A DNA stretch of 64,000 nucleotides from Amorphophallus konjac (GCA_022559845.1 CM040125.1:286674200-286738199); one strand, 5' to 3'. Numbered from the stretch's first letter, positions 33,080 through 45,900 are shown. The notes: generated by a model not told the origin, from the sequence alone. Numbers and translations: made by a program.

Positions 33080-34961
33080 ATCCTGTTATCGGGTAACCGG
33101 GTAACGGATCCAGATCATAACCGAAAGAACCTAGATAGAGTGGATGCATCGACGCGAGGAAATCAATGCGTCGACGCTATGATCACTTATGCACAAAAGT
33201 GTATTGGAAAAGCACAGAGGCGTCGACGTTAAGAGCAAGAATGCATCGACGCCATAGTGTAACTACACTCTGCCAGACACAGATTTTGAAAGATAGAAGA
33301 TGCAGCTAGAAGAGCAGAAATTGGAAAGTGTCGTTAGAATCCAAGATTCATAAGAAAATACACTCATACTCAGGGATTTTTAATAGCTTCAGTTCAAATT
33401 CCCATGAAAATAAAATTTACTCAGATTAGCTTCGAACCATTTAGTGACATAAAATGTTAATATTCTGCGAAGTTTGAAGCACAGAAATGAATAGTAATAG
33501 TGCAGAATTGGAGTAATTTCTAAACTAGCTTCATACTCGGGATCTTCTCATAACTTTATCCTTCGTTACTCAATTTCGAAAGAATCTTTGAAGAAAGAAA
33601 TTTAAGAAGCATTGAGGATAAGTTCATTAGATCTTTTGAGCCTTTGATTTCATACCAACACACATGTGTCTTAATATTTATTTTATTTATTCCATCCATT
33701 AGCAGTCAAATATAGCTAGCCTTGTGACACGAGTACACATGCTTATCAGGCACCAGAGTCCCCGGTTACTCAGCATAGCGAATCATTATGCTTAGAGTCA
33801 GAGGTAGTGATCAACCTCATGACATGCCTTCCAACACTTCATTGGTGAGGAAGGTAGTTTCTCGGTTGAGAATCACCATTGCTCTAACATGGATAAATTT
33901 CATTAAAGGACAGAGATAGTAGTCCACCTCATGACTTGCTCTTTAACACTTCTTTGGTGCATAGAGCCAGTTTCTTAGTGGAAATCTACCATTGCTCTGC
34001 AAGGAACAGATACACTATGTGTTTCACTTTTTCTTGAAGCTCTTTTTAGACTTATCAGACTTTAGCAACAATACCAATTAAATTTCCATATATTGAAAGA
34101 TCCTTCTACTTTTGATCAATTGGGAAAAAGAGATGATAGGAACCAAGTCACATTAACTTTTTTAGTTCTTATTCCAGATTCACCCACTTTTAGGTTCAAG
34201 TTCTGGTGAGTTCAAACATTGAAGGACACACATTTTATATCATTAAGTAGTGTGAAGTTATTCTAAGAGAAACTTGTTTTCATTAGAGATTATTCCCTTA
34301 GCTCCCCCTGAATGTAAGGCATTAACTTTTCACCAGGACATTTGAGACAATTCCCTTATTCAGGAATAGAAGAAGAGTACATCAAGAAATCTTAGGATTA
34401 AGAAGGTTAAGAAGGTAAAAAATAAGCAAGATTGAGTGCAAAAGTGATTCTTGAAGAGGAACAAGTCTAGTTAGAAGGATGAACGAGAGAATCCTATGAA
34501 CTGGACGAGAGGTCACAATCACCAGCACAACACACTGTTACTTGAATAGCGTCAACGCAGAATACCTGAAGCGTCGACGCACTTTGCCATACTGCACGGA
34601 TTGTTTAACATTAAACAGAGGCAATCCATCGCAGCGTGGACGCATCTTAAAGGGTGCGTTACCGCATAAAACCTTACTCCCCCTTAACTCAAGCATGATA
34701 GAAGAGATTAAAACAGATGAAATTGTAAACATGCTGAGGTTTTATTTCAGATGAACAAAATACCAAGACATACTAACAAAAAAATTCATACTCTCCCTAA
34801 GTGTATGACTTATTCAAACAAGGACATTTTGACCATAGCAGGACTTCAAATGATCATCACAAAAGTAATCAGGCATCATTCAGATATTCGGCCATGCAGT
34901 CAATTCAAGATTCGGAATGTAAATTGCAGAGTCCAAGCTCTCTCCTAAGATATGAAAAACA
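33080..34961. repeat. Non-coding gap between E4 pol and env-like ORF
   Basis: No gene is seen. It holds four further palindrome pairs, by core position 33149/33171, 33223/33246, 34552/34574 and 34637/34659 (22, 23, 22, 22 bp), near both edges of the gap, and polypurine-like copies at 34305 and 34677. A 100-bp motif recurs loosely at 33800 and 33920 (CCTCATGACNTGC...AACACTTC). Confidence 0.75.
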
Positions 34962-37595
34962 CTAATTATTGAGAGGCTTGATAAAAATATCAGCTAGTTG
35001 ACGTTCAGTTTCTACAAATACAAGCTTGAAACTACCTTTACTGACCTCATCTCTTAAGAAGTGATGTCTGATTTCAATATGCTTGGTCCTAGAGTGCTGG
35101 ATGGGGTTCTTGGCCAGGTTTATAGCACTTGTGTTATCACACAATATTGGGACACATCCAAGATCAGTTTGGTAATCTTGGAGCTGATGCTGGATCCACA
35201 ACACTTGAGTGCCACAGCTCCCTGCAGCGACATATTCTGCCTCTGCAGTGGACAATGCCACTGAGTGTTGTTTCTTGGAAGCCCAAGAGATCAAGCACCC
35301 ACCCAAAAATTGGCAGTAGCCACTAGTGCTTTTTCTGTCCAATTTACATCCAGCATAGTCTGCATCCGAATATGATACCAAGTCAAAGGTGCAGGATGCA
35401 GGATACCAAATCCCTAGGTCTTGAGTTCCAGCAAGGTATCTAAAAATATGCTTGACAGAACTTAAGTGGGATTCTCTAGGATCAGCTTGAAAATGTGCAC
35501 ACATGCAGACACAAAATTGAATATCAGGCCTTGATGCAGTAAGGTATAAAAGTGACCCTATCATACCTCGATAGGTCTTGGCATCAACTTGTGTACCTTT
35601 TAAATCTACATCCAAGGTTGTGTTTGTACACATGGGAGTGTTGATCACTTTCAGATTTTCCATTTTATACTTCTTCAGTAGCTCCTTGATGTACTTTGTC
35701 TGACTAATGAAGCAACCGTCCATGCTTTGGGTGATTTGCATACCTAGAAAAAATTGGAGTTCACCCATGAGGCTCATTTCAAATTTTGTAGTCATTAAGT
35801 TTACAAACTCCTTACACATACTGGTTTTAGTGGAACCGAAGACAATGTCATCAACATATATTTGAACCAGAATGATATTTGAATTCTTTACCTTTGTAAA
35901 TAATGTCTGGTCCACTTTACCTCTTGAATATCCTTTTTCAGTTAGGAAGGAGCTGAGCCGATCGTACCAGGCTCGAGGTGCCTGCTTGAGTCCATACAGT
36001 GCTTTGTCTAACCTGTATACGTGGTTAGGATTTTCTACACACTCAAATCCAGGGGGTTGTTCCACATATACTTCTTCTTTTATTATTCCATTTAAGAAGG
36101 CACTTTTTACATCCATTTGTTGTAATTTTATTCCATGGCTTACAGCATATGCAAGCAACAAACGAATGGCTTCTAATCTGGCTACTGGTGCAAAGGACTC
36201 TTCGAAGTCAATACCGAACTCTTGATTGTAGCCCTGTGCAACCAGTCTAGCCTTATTCCTAACAATAACACCATTTTCATTTTGTTTGTTTTTATAGACC
36301 CATTTAGTTCCTATTATAGATTGATCCTTGGGTCTGGGCACTAGATGCCACACTTTATTTCTTGTGAATTGGTTGAGTTCTTCATGCATTGCATTTATCC
36401 AGTTGGGATCTTTTAAGGCTTCCATAACATTCTTGGGTTCAGTTTGAGACACAAGTGCCATGTTATCCATTTCTTGTATTTGAGAGCGTGTCCTAACAGG
36501 TTCATGCAAGTTGCCTATTATGCTAGATGATGGGTGATCCCTTAACAACCTAATGTTAATTAGAGGGTTACCTCCATTAATATCTGCATTACCCTGATTA
36601 CTAGACTCTGGCTCATCTTCTTTTGGTCTTGAATCTCCTTCCAAAGTTTCTTTCTCCTCAGGCTTGTCAAGGAAGTCTTCATCACCCTTGTTCCTGCATG
36701 AGGATTCAACTTGTGAATTTTCAATTAGCTCATCAAAAACGATGTGAGGTGATTCCTCAACTGTTTGAGTTTTCAGATTTAGGACCCTATAAGCCCTAGA
36801 GTGACTGGAGTATCTTAAGAATATGGCGGGTTCACTCTTGGGTTCAAACTTATCTAGGGCTCGTTTATCATTATTCTGAACAAAGCATTTTGAACCAAAA
36901 ACTTTAAAGTGAGCAACAGAGGGCTTCTTACCTTTCAGCATTTCATATGGAGTCCTTTTGGACTGAGGTCTTACCATTGCCCGATTTATAATGTAGCATG
37001 CAGTGTTCACAGCCTCTGCCCAATACTTCCTTGGAAGTTGCCCTTCAATCAGCATGGTTCTGCCCATCTCCACAAGGGTTCGGTTTCTTCTTTCCATGAC
37101 TCCATTTTGTTCAGGTGTTCTTGGGGAAGAAAACCTGTGATCTAGCCCTGTTGTTCTGCAGAAATCTTCAAATTCAGAATTGTCAAATTCTCCACCATGA
37201 TCTGATATAATGGAAGAAATGACAAACTTACCCTCTTGCTGTGTTTTCTTGAAGAATGCCTGAAATTCCTCAAAAGTCTCATTCTTATGAGTTAGGAAGA
37301 ATACCCAGGTAAATCTAGAAAAATCATCAACTAGAACAAATCCATATCTATTACCATTAATGCTTGCTGTTCTAGTAGGTCCAAACAAGTCCAAATGAAT
37401 GAGTTCAAAAGGTTTAGTGGACTGACTCTTTATCTTGGACTTGAATGACTTGCTAGTATGTTTACCTTGGGTGCATGCATTACAGATTTTGTCATTTTTC
37501 TTGAATGAAGCATCAGGCAAGCCATTTACCATTCTGTGTTTGGCTAACTTATGCAAGACACTATAGCTAGCATGTCCTAGCCTACAGTGCCACAA
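34962..37595 (-). CDS. E4 pol: integrase, reverse transcriptase, RNase H
   Basis: An open frame of 877 codons encodes the copying and integrating enzymes of E4. The integrase zinc motif is at residues 3-41 (H3, H8, C38, C41). The core has [16 protein letters not shown] and an E in [11 protein letters not shown]. The copia RT block has [20 protein letters not shown] and the catalytic box YVDD. RNase H has [19 protein letters not shown] and STAEAEYVA, and the frame ends KPLNN. All catalytic residues I can check are present. The start at 37595 is not a natural start: the frame is separated from the upstream gag-protease frame by a one-base shift near 37600, where the expected AWLWH joins in the other frame. 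Enzymes would therefore not be made as the usual polyprotein unless frameshifting occurs. Confidence 0.92.
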   Translation of the reverse strand: MWHCRLGHASYSVLHKLAKHRMVNGLPDASFKKNDKICNACTQGKHTSKSFKSKIKSQSTKPFELIHLDLFGPTRTASINGNRYGFVLVDDFSRFTWVFFLTHKNETFEEFQAFFKKTQQEGKFVISSIISDHGGEFDNSEFEDFCRTTGLDHRFSSPRTPEQNGVMERRNRTLVEMGRTMLIEGQLPRKYWAEAVNTACYIINRAMVRPQSKRTPYEMLKGKKPSVAHFKVFGSKCFVQNNDKRALDKFEPKSEPAIFLRYSSHSRAYRVLNLKTQTVEESPHIVFDELIENSQVESSCRNKGDEDFLDKPEEKETLEGDSRPKEDEPESSNQGNADINGGNPLINIRLLRDHPSSSIIGNLHEPVRTRSQIQEMDNMALVSQTEPKNVMEALKDPNWINAMHEELNQFTRNKVWHLVPRPKDQSIIGTKWVYKNKQNENGVIVRNKARLVAQGYNQEFGIDFEESFAPVARLEAIRLLLAYAVSHGIKLQQMDVKSAFLNGIIKEEVYVEQPPGFECVENPNHVYRLDKALYGLKQAPRAWYDRLSSFLTEKGYSRGKVDQTLFTKVKNSNIILVQIYVDDIVFGSTKTSMCKEFVNLMTTKFEMSLMGELQFFLGMQITQSMDGCFISQTKYIKELLKKYKMENLKVINTPMCTNTTLDVDLKGTQVDAKTYRGMIGSLLYLTASRPDIQFCVCMCAHFQADPRESHLSSVKHIFRYLAGTQDLGIWYPASCTFDLVSYSDADYAGCKLDRKSTSGYCQFLGGCLISWASKKQHSVALSTAEAEYVAAGSCGTQVLWIQHQLQDYQTDLGCVPILCDNTSAINLAKNPIQHSRTKHIEIRHHFLRDEVSKGSFKLVFVETERQLADIFIKPLNN

Positions 37596-37600
37596 CCAAG

Positions 37601-40525
37601 CTAATTCAGTTTATTTACAGCAAGGCAAAGATTATTATGTGCAGGATCATCTAAATCTACCATGTACATGTTGTTTATTCTTTTTCCAACAAATTTAATT
37701 TTTTCTGATTTTTCTTCTAAGATGGTGCATGTGTTTGCATCAAACACTACTTTATTATTTCTATCACACAACTGACTTATACTGAGCAAGTTATACTCTA
37801 GACCCTCTACTAAAAGAACATCATCAATGGAGGTAGAAGGGTTTTTGCCAACTGTACCTTTGCCAACTATTTTGCCTTTATTGTTTCCACCAAAGGTAAC
37901 AAATCCTCCATCCTTCTCAACCAGGAGACAAAACTTGGCCTTGTCCCCTGTCATATGCCTTGAGCAGTCGCTGTCAAGATACCATATGTTGTGCATGGCT
38001 GCAAGGCATTCCTGCAAGAATCATCAAACAAGAGATTTTGGAACCCAAACACACTTGGGTCCCATTGGATCACTGGAAGACTTCAAGAAATTCAGTAGGT
38101 TCTTAGGAATTCACATTTGTCTTTGTTGAGGTTTTTGATGGTTTTTAGTTGAGGAGGCAGCTGGTTTCTGATTTGATTTTAAGGTTGTTTTAGCTGCTTT
38201 ATTGAACCATCGTTTATTTTGGCTCCAAAGAGCCTCTTGGTGATGTGGGTTGACTGCCCTAAATAAATGTGTTTGTCTTATTGGATATGCATACATGGGA
38301 TGCGTCGACCTTCCTGAATGAATGCGTGGACTCACCCACCCATAGTTGCTCCTATGTGTATGATAGAATGTAGGGTGCGTGGACGCATTGTGGTGTGTGC
38401 GTTGACCCATTCACCCAGATTGATTGAAGTGTTGGCCATGGTGGTATGGGTGCGTGGACGCATATCCCTGCATGCGTCGACCCATGTGGTCGTTCCTATT
38501 CTTATGGACTCTTTGGAATTCGGCCCGAGTCGACGCCACATGCCCGTAGCGTTGACGCATCTGAGTTGAGTGCCTAGACCTATATGCAGAAGGCCTATTA
38601 TTGTATGAAGGTTGCATTGACACATTACTGGCCTTGCGTGGACGCATCTGACTCTTGCCAGATTTGGTATTTTCAGTCTTTCTGGTGCTATGTTGGTGAA
38701 CGAAGGGTCTGGAGCTGGAGGCCTTAGGTGGTGATGAAATGACAGGCTTGCAGCTGGTTAAATTCTTTGCAAATTTTGCCTTAGGAGATTCATTCATCTT
38801 CTCTTTTCCTTTCTCCTTTGTCACTTCATTTTTCTGAATCTGTTTCCCTTTGTCTCTTTCAACATTTTTTACTTCAGCCACATGTTTCTCCTCAGCTTTC
38901 TTTTCTTCTAATATGAAGGTCACCAGTTTAAGTCCAATTTCTTTCTTTGAGCTTGGATTATATCCAAGTCCTTCTTTGCCGACATTGCATTTTGTTCCCA
39001 TTAAGGCATCAAGATTATGTTTGCCTTGTGTCATTTTCTCTAGGGAAGTTTGTTTGTCCAATTTTTCTTTTTCAACTTTCTTCAAATCTTTTTGAAGTTT
39101 CAAGTTGACACCATTTACCGCTTGATATTTCTCTTCAGTGATTTTGGTGTCCTTTTCCAGTTTTTGCATTCTTAACTTCAGTTCATCATGTGTTTTTAGT
39201 AAGAAGTCATTTTCTCTTTTTGATTCAATCAATTGAGATCTGTATTCATTTTCTTCATTCAGAGTTTTCTTCAGACAAACAATTTCATCTTCTAGCATTT
39301 TAACCTTTTCATTTGACAAATTTTCTTGACTTCCCTGGTTTTTCTTCTTTTTAAGCATTTTATTTTCTTTCTTCACAACATTATATTTATCCATAAGGTC
39401 ATTGAAAGCTTCTTCCCAGTCATCACAAGTAAATTCATCAAATGGAGAATTTACCTCAGTAGAGTCCTCTCCCCTGGCCATTAGGCATAGCTTTACTTCT
39501 TTTTCTTCCTCTGAGGTGCTATCCTCCTCTTCCTCTTCTTCATCACTCCATGTACTGATCATGGCCTTGGGCTTTTTATTTTTGAACTTGGGGTAAGCTT
39601 TCTTAGAATTTTCGGGGCACTCTGACTTGATATGTCCCTGTTTCCTGCATTGATAACACATAACTTTGTCAGATTTCTTAGTTTGGTCAGACTTAAATTT
39701 AGAATTCATTTTACCTTGATAGCTTCTAAATTGACCAGCTTTACCTTCCCTTCATAAGAATTTTCGAAATTTCTTTGTGAGCATAGCAATCTCACCTGAA
39801 TCACTGTCTGAAGAAGAAGTCAGATTCTCATATGAGCTCTCCTTGCAGCTTGGAGCAGCCTTGAGAGCTAGGGGTTTCTTCTTCTTTATTTCCTCATCAG
39901 ATCTTTTCAAATTCAGCTCATAGGCCATAAGGGAACCTATCAACTCGTCAGGAGTGGTCTTGGGAAGATTCCTAGATTCTTCGACCACTGTGGCTTTTGT
40001 GTGCCACACGGATGTCAAAGATCTAAGAATCTTTCTCACCAGCTCATAATCTGTATAGGCCTTCCCTAGACCTTTGAGACCATTGACAAGCACGGTTAAA
40101 CGAGCATACATCTTAGAAATACTTTCTTCAGGTTTCATGTGAAACGACTCATATTCAGAGATTAGCATGTTAGCCTTGGTCTCCCTTACCTCCGAGGTAC
40201 CCTCGTATATTACCTCGAGTCGATCCCACATTTCTTTCGCACTTGCGCATGAAGAGACGCGCGAGAATTCCTTGGGATGCAGGGAGCATTGCATAATGTT
40301 CATTGCCTGCCAGTTGACGGTTGATTTTCTTACTTGCTCCTTCACCCATAATTCTTCGTCGCCTTCAATTATGTAGGGCCCCTTGCTCACAACTTTCCAT
40401 ACTTCATAGTCCTGGGCCCTGAGAAAAACTTGCATGCGATTCTTCCAATAGGAATAGTTAGTGCCATCGAAAAATGGTGGTCTATTCACAGCATAACCCT
40501 CTGGCATGAATCCTTTGCTCTCCAT
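37601..40525 (-). pseudogene. E4 gag and protease, stop codons in frame
   Basis: One frame from ATG 40525 (MESKGFMPEG) runs into the protease. Seen: a UBN2-type gag domain (PFFDGTNYSYWKNRMQVF; EMWDRLEVIYEGTSE), a CCHC knuckle (CYQCRKQGHIKSEC), a Lys/Glu-rich coiled-coil stretch, a tail of degenerate 25-residue repeats with ASTHP, and a retropepsin start (WYLDSDCSRHMTG). Stops interrupt the frame at 39752-39754 (TGA), 38411-38413 (TGA) and about 38111. The protease motif is DSD where the family has DSG, which would inactivate it. The frame is lost near 37600 before integrase. The neighbouring pol is intact, so E4 may need Gag and protease from a sister copy. Confidence 0.87.
38302..38645. repeat. 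Paired palindrome array inside E4 gag coding region
   Basis: Palindrome cores (T of TCGA, TGGA or TTGA) lie at 38305/38327, 38380/38402, 38455/38477, 38530/38552 and 38617/38639. Every pair is 22 bp apart and the first four pairs are exactly 75 bp apart. On the coding strand the 75 bp equals 25 codons, with A-S-T-H-P (or A-S-T-R-A) repeating every 25 residues. The motif members match those in the LTRs (GCGTGGACGC, GCGTTGACGC, GAGTCGACGC). Confidence 0.92.
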
Positions 40526-40566
40526 TACTTCTCTCTAGGCTGTTAAACCGTTCAAGAGAGCCTAGC

Positions 40567-40578
40567 GCTCTGATACCA
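40567..40578 (-). other. E4 primer binding site
   Basis: Plus view GCTCTGATACCA, complement of TGGTATCAGAGC, two bases from the 5' LTR. Confidence 0.93.
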
Positions 40579-40580
40579 CT

Positions 40581-42088
40581 TGTTGGGAGCAGAGGATTGT
40601 CAAACTAGAGGGGGAGGGGGTGAATAGATTGACCACTTAAAAATTTTAGGCAGAATAAGACAATTGCACTCTCTGTGATAGCATAGACAAAACTCCGGTT
40701 CGTGAATCTCTAAAGAGCCAGCGCAATATCTAAGCGATCTAACGAGACAATAGTCACAAGAACAACCCACAAGCACAAGTCACAATAGATCAGAGTTTTT
40801 AAGGTGGTTCAGTCTCTATCTCGAGACCTACGTCCACCCCCTCACCAAACCGGTGGGGATCACCGCTGAGCTTTACAGCTTAGCTAACACCAGAGAAGAA
40901 TCCTTCTCTGACCTGCAGATCCAATCTGCAGAAGACAGCTATACCCTGTCACAGAACCGCTGTCGAACAACTTGTAGACACAGAGTCTATACACCTCTGA
41001 TCTCAGAACACACTCTGGATCAGAACACACCTGTCCACTAAATCCCAGTGGAACAGTAATCCGAGAATAGAATTGTATAAGAAAACAAAAATACAAGGTA
41101 AGGAATAAACTCAGAATACACTGATCAATGGATCTTCAGACTTCTTGCGCAGCAAAAGAGAGTAGAGCCCGAAGAGATGAACAGTATGATCTGAGTATGA
41201 TCTCCCCTTCAGTTGAGACTAGATCAATCTGATGCCTTCATGGTTCTTCAACATCTGATCTTCTTCACCAGGAGAACGAGCCTATGCTTCAATCCACGCA
41301 CTGGACCTTTTTCACGATGCTAGGCTCTCCGCCTTCTTCTGTCTGTACGAGTGCTTCTCAGTCTATTCTATCCTTAGCTCTACTCATCCCCCTTCGATCC
41401 ACTTCTACATTTCCTTTTTCATTTTTCCCGCGCAAGATTGGGCCCCCACGAGATTCCCAATCATTTGCCCACGTGTGGAGAAGCTTCTGGACTAAAGGAG
41501 GAAGAGTGTCCTTCGTTTGCAGACGTGGCTGGCCCACTTTATCCAGTCCTTCTGCCAGAGCGCTTGTCTGGGACTGGGTGCGTCGACGCCAGCATTTGAA
41601 TGCGTAGACGCTGTGTGAAGACAGCTTCTGATCTTCCTTCGATGTACGGCTTCAGGCTTTCGCTGCGTTGACGCTGATAACTGGTGGCGTCGACGCTATG
41701 TGAAGATAGCTTCTTAATCTTCAGGCACCCGCTGCGTCGACGCTGGTAGCTGGTAGCATCAACGCTGTGTGAAGATATCTTCTGGAGGCATGCGAGTCGA
41801 CGCTGCATCCGAGTGGCGTTGACGCAGTTAGCATGCGCATGACTCAAACATCTTGAGATCTAGTCACAGCGTCGACGTTATCTTGCTTGAGGCGTAGACG
41901 CAGTCTAGATGAAGTATGCTTCAGCTTGGAGGAGCTGAAGGCTGCGTCGACCCTTTGATCTTGTGGCGTCGATGCTGACTATTGCCTGCATTAAAGTTCA
42001 ACAGAAATTCTTGCCACATACCAGATTGTCAGATAATAATACACCCTGTCATATCATGGTGATCATCATCAAAATCAGGAGGACAACA
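40581..42088 (-). repeat. E4 5' LTR
   Basis: Nearly identical to 29043-30552. The palindrome array is at 41580-41975; one member has changed to GCGTCGATGC at 41966. Followed by the duplicated CTAAA. Confidence 0.95.
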
Positions 42089-42093
42089 CTAAA

Positions 42094-42152
42094 ACTCCGA
42101 GTTTGGGGCAGCAGGATGAAGACCGGCTCGTGGAGACTGAACGGCGACACGA

Positions 42153-42188
<36 letters not shown>

Positions 42189-42904
42189 AACGTTCACAGA
42201 AGATAGAGGAAGAAGAGAAGTAGAAGAAATATGAGGGAGATAGAAGATTTGGGATCAGATCTAGAGAGAGTTGGGGGTGGGAGGAGGAAGAACACCGAGA
42301 GGGGAGTGCACACCAATCAATATTCTCTTCAATTTTCTCATTAGTTCCACACAAAATACAGTGAGAGACTATAAGTATTCAAACCCTTGATCTAGACCCA
42401 AGGACATCCACTAACACCAAAGAACATCCTCTAACTCCAAAGGACATCCACTAACATTGGTCAAGGGTAGGTGGGAGACAAGCATGAGGGGCAAGGAGGG
42501 GGCATCCTCTACCTTTGTCTCCTTAGTCTAATGGTCCAAGTCTTCTAGAAGCCCATCTTGGGCCTTGGACCAGCCTTTTAGGCCCACATGTGTAGAAGCC
42601 CACAAGGGAGAGAGAGGCTTAATGGGGCTCCTAAAAGTTTGGAGGCCCAATTTAGAAATTAGGCTCCTTACTTGAAGTGTAACCCATTTTATAACCTTGA
42701 CCCATTACACTCATAAATACTCAAAATAAATACACACCAATATACTAAACATAAATAAAGTATCAACACTCAGGGGGGGGGACTCCATACTATCGCCCAG
42801 CCACAACGATGTCGATGTTGACCGAGTCGTGCTGCGGGTCCGGTACCGACGGCTCGCTGAGTCGGGCCGTACTCGTGCTCTGGTGTCCTCACCAATTCTC
42901 CCCG
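42094..42904 (-). repeat. E3 3' LTR, second part
   Basis: It resumes at ACTCCGAGTTTGGGGCAGC and matches 51935-52743, ending GTGTCCTCACCA. It differs from the 5' LTR by an expanded GGC run (42155-42186) and by a nine- rather than eight-G run at 42773. Confidence 0.93.
42155..42186. repeat. GGC microsatellite in E3 3' LTR
   Basis: About 10.7 GGC units; the sibling site at 51984 has about four. Confidence 0.95.
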
Positions 42905-42922
42905 GGTGGGAGAAGCTCAACC
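42905..42922 (-). other. E3 polypurine tract
   Basis: ATTCTCCCCGGGTGGGAG beside the LTR end, the same as in E2 and E6. Confidence 0.8.
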
Positions 42923-45900
42923 CCGTCGAGTAAGGGTCCGGGTCGCTCTGGTACCGATCCACCAGATCGGGATCTATCCTCTATAGCTCTACCCGGGTGA
43001 TCCAGGTGTCATCGGACGTGGGCCTTCCCCTCCAACGCACCAAATAGCGCTGGTACACTCCACCTCTAGTAGTCGTCACCTGCTCGTCTAGTATACATTC
43101 TATCTGCTCTCGCTGCTGAGGTAACAAGGCTGCAGGTGGACACTCTAGGGTGGTGTCACTCACAATGGGTGGAGATGGCTCAAAGGGCTCACTGGGTATC
43201 ACCGCTGGGTCCTTATAAGCGATGAGATCCGAGACGTTGAAAGTCGAACTGATCCCGTAATCCTCTGGCAAGTCTATAACATATGCGTTCGATCCGACTC
43301 GCGTCACTACCCGAAAGGGACCGACACCGCGAGCATGCAACTTCTTCACAGCTCCTGAGGGAAACCGTTCAGGTCTGACCCTGATCATGACAGAATCACC
43401 CTCCTGAAACTCACAGTGGTGCTTATGGGCGTCAGCCAATTCTTTGTATCGTGCGTTGCTGGACTCAATGTGACGATGAACATGCTCATGCAACTGTCTA
43501 ATATGGCTAGCAAAAGACTCGGCTGACTCAGACACACGGGACTGGATGGGAGATGGGACTAGGTCTATAGGTCTCCTAGGTCTACGACCAGTGACAATCT
43601 CGAAGGGGCTCATACCTGTAGACCTATTGACCGAATCGTTATAGGCGAACTCGGCCAAGGGTAAGACCAAATCCCAATCCCTGACTCGATCTCGGACAAG
43701 ACACCTAAGAAGATCCCCCAAACTCCTATTGACAACCTCAGTCTGACCATCGGTCTAGGGGTGATATGCAGTGGAGAATTTCAATTGGGTGCCCATCATG
43801 TGCCATAAGGTTTTCCAAAAATAGCTAGTGAATCGTACATCCCTATCTGACACTATGGTACGGGGAAGGCCAAACATGGAGACACAATGAGAGAAGAACA
43901 GGCGGGCAACTCTAGTGGCATCCGAAGTCTTGGAGCATGGAATGAACAAGGCCATCTTGGAGAACCGATAGACAACCACAATGATCGAGTCATGCTTTCG
44001 GAGGGTGCGGGGCAGTCCTAACACAAAGTCCATGCTAATGTCCTGTCATGGGCTATCCGGGATGGGAAGGGGAGTATAGAGGCCGGTATTTTGCTTCCTC
44101 TGTTTGGCCATAGCACAAATGCGACACTGGGCTACAATACGAGCAACATCCCTCTTTAGGCTAGGCCAGTAGAATCAGTGCTCAACTGCCTCTATGGTCT
44201 TGTTCCGGCCAAAGTGACCAGCAAGACCTCCCGCGTGCATCTCCCACGTAAGAAAGTCACGAACAGAAGTCTGTGGGATGCACAACTTGTCACCCCGGAA
44301 TAGGTGACCCTCCTACAATACAAACTCGCTATAATCGCACGAGGGACTGGCCTGAAGGACGGCATAGATCAGACCAAAGTCCGGACAGTCAACATAGGCG
44401 TCCTTCAGCCTCTCTAGCCCTGCCACCTCAACACTCATGGTGGTCAACATCATCACCCAACGACTCAGTGCATCGGCGACCTTGTTCTCCGCTCCTGCTT
44501 TATACTTGAGCACAAAGGTGTACTCTTGGAGATACTCCACCCAACGACTATGGCGAGCATTCAGCTTCTTTTGGGTATGGAGGAATCGTAAGGCCTCATG
44601 GTCAGAGAAGAGGACAAACTCCTGGTGCAACAAATAGTGCCTCAAATACCTCAATGTCTGGACAACTGTGTAGAATTCTTTGTCGTATGTGGAATATTGC
44701 AGTTTTGCATCATTAAGCTTCTCGCTAAAGAATGCAATGGGGTGGGACTCCTGACTCAAAACGCCACCAATACCCACACCAGAAGCATCACACGTGACCT
44801 CAAACACCTTATAAAATCAGGTAAAACAAGGACAGGTGCCTGGGTCATGCGCTCCTTAATGTCCTGAAAGGCCGTGGCTGCAGCCTTAGTCCATACGAAT
44901 GCCCCCTTCTTTATGCAATCAGTGATCGGGGCAGTGATAGAACTGAAGCCACGAATGAAGCGACGGTAGAACGTCGCTAAAAGCCATGGAAACTCCAGAC
45001 ATCGTGGAGCGTGCGTGGCTCGGGCCACTCCCTAATGGCCCTAATCTTCTCCGGATCAGCGGAGACTCCATCTCTCGACACAATGAACCCGAGAAAAGTA
45101 ATCTGATCGGACATGAAAGCACATTTCTTCGGGTTGGCAAATAAACTCTCTCGCCTTAGCACGACACAGACCTGCCTAAGATGGTCTAAGTGGTCCTCCC
45201 TAGTGCGGCTGTAGATAAGAATGTCATCGAAGTAGACGACCAAGAAGACCCCTATCATAGGGCGTAAAACCTGGGTCATCAACCGCATGAAGGTGCTAGG
45301 GGCGTTGGAAAGCCCAAAGGGCATAACCAACCACTCATAAAGACCATCCTTGGTCTTGAATGCCGTCTTCCATTCATCTTCAGGCCTGATCCGCACCTGG
45401 TGATAGCCACTACGAAGGTCTATCTTTGAGAAGATAGTGGCTCCCGACATCATATCAAGCAAGTCATCCAATCGGGGAATGAGAAAATGATACTTCACCG
45501 TGATCTTGTTGATTGCACGATTATCAACGCACATCCTCCATGTGCCATCATTCTTCGGGGCCAATAGTGCGGGGACATCGCATGGACTCTTGCTGTCCCT
45601 AAGGGACCCCCAACTCATCAACTCTTCGACCTACCGCTGAAGCTCAGCATGGTCTGTGGGACTCATCCTATAATGGGGAAGGTTGGGCAAAGATGAGCCC
45701 GGGATGAGGTCGATCTCATTCTGGATATCCCTCATATGTGGAAGGCCTCCAGGGAGGTCTTCGGAGAAGACATCGAAAAATTCCTACAATATTGCGACTA
45801 TCTCTGGGGGATGCTCATCCTCAGACATAGGGGCGACATCCTCTATGCCCCTGACAATGACAACTAGAATGGGGTTACCCCCGGTCACCTCCTGTTCCAT

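Larger units (their letters stand above)
29043..42088 (-). mobile_element. E4: full-length Sirevirus-like Ty1/copia element
   Basis: E4 is 13,046 bp with LTRs 29043-30552 and 40581-42088 that are almost identical by eye, a primer site (40567-40578), duplicated polypurine tracts (30553, 30750) and a perfect CTAAA duplication. Order on the minus strand is gag, protease, integrase, RT, RNase H, a 1.9 kb gap, an env-like ORF, then the 3' LTR. The large size, copia domain order, extra ORF and multiple polypurine tracts fit the Sirevirus (SIRE/Maximus) lineage. It is the youngest layer of the E3 nest. Confidence 0.93.

Noticed and set aside
42049..42354. ORF with a poly-proline run in the E3 LTR
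   Set aside because: The proline run is the GGC microsatellite read on the other strand, and the frame crosses the E4 insertion junction.
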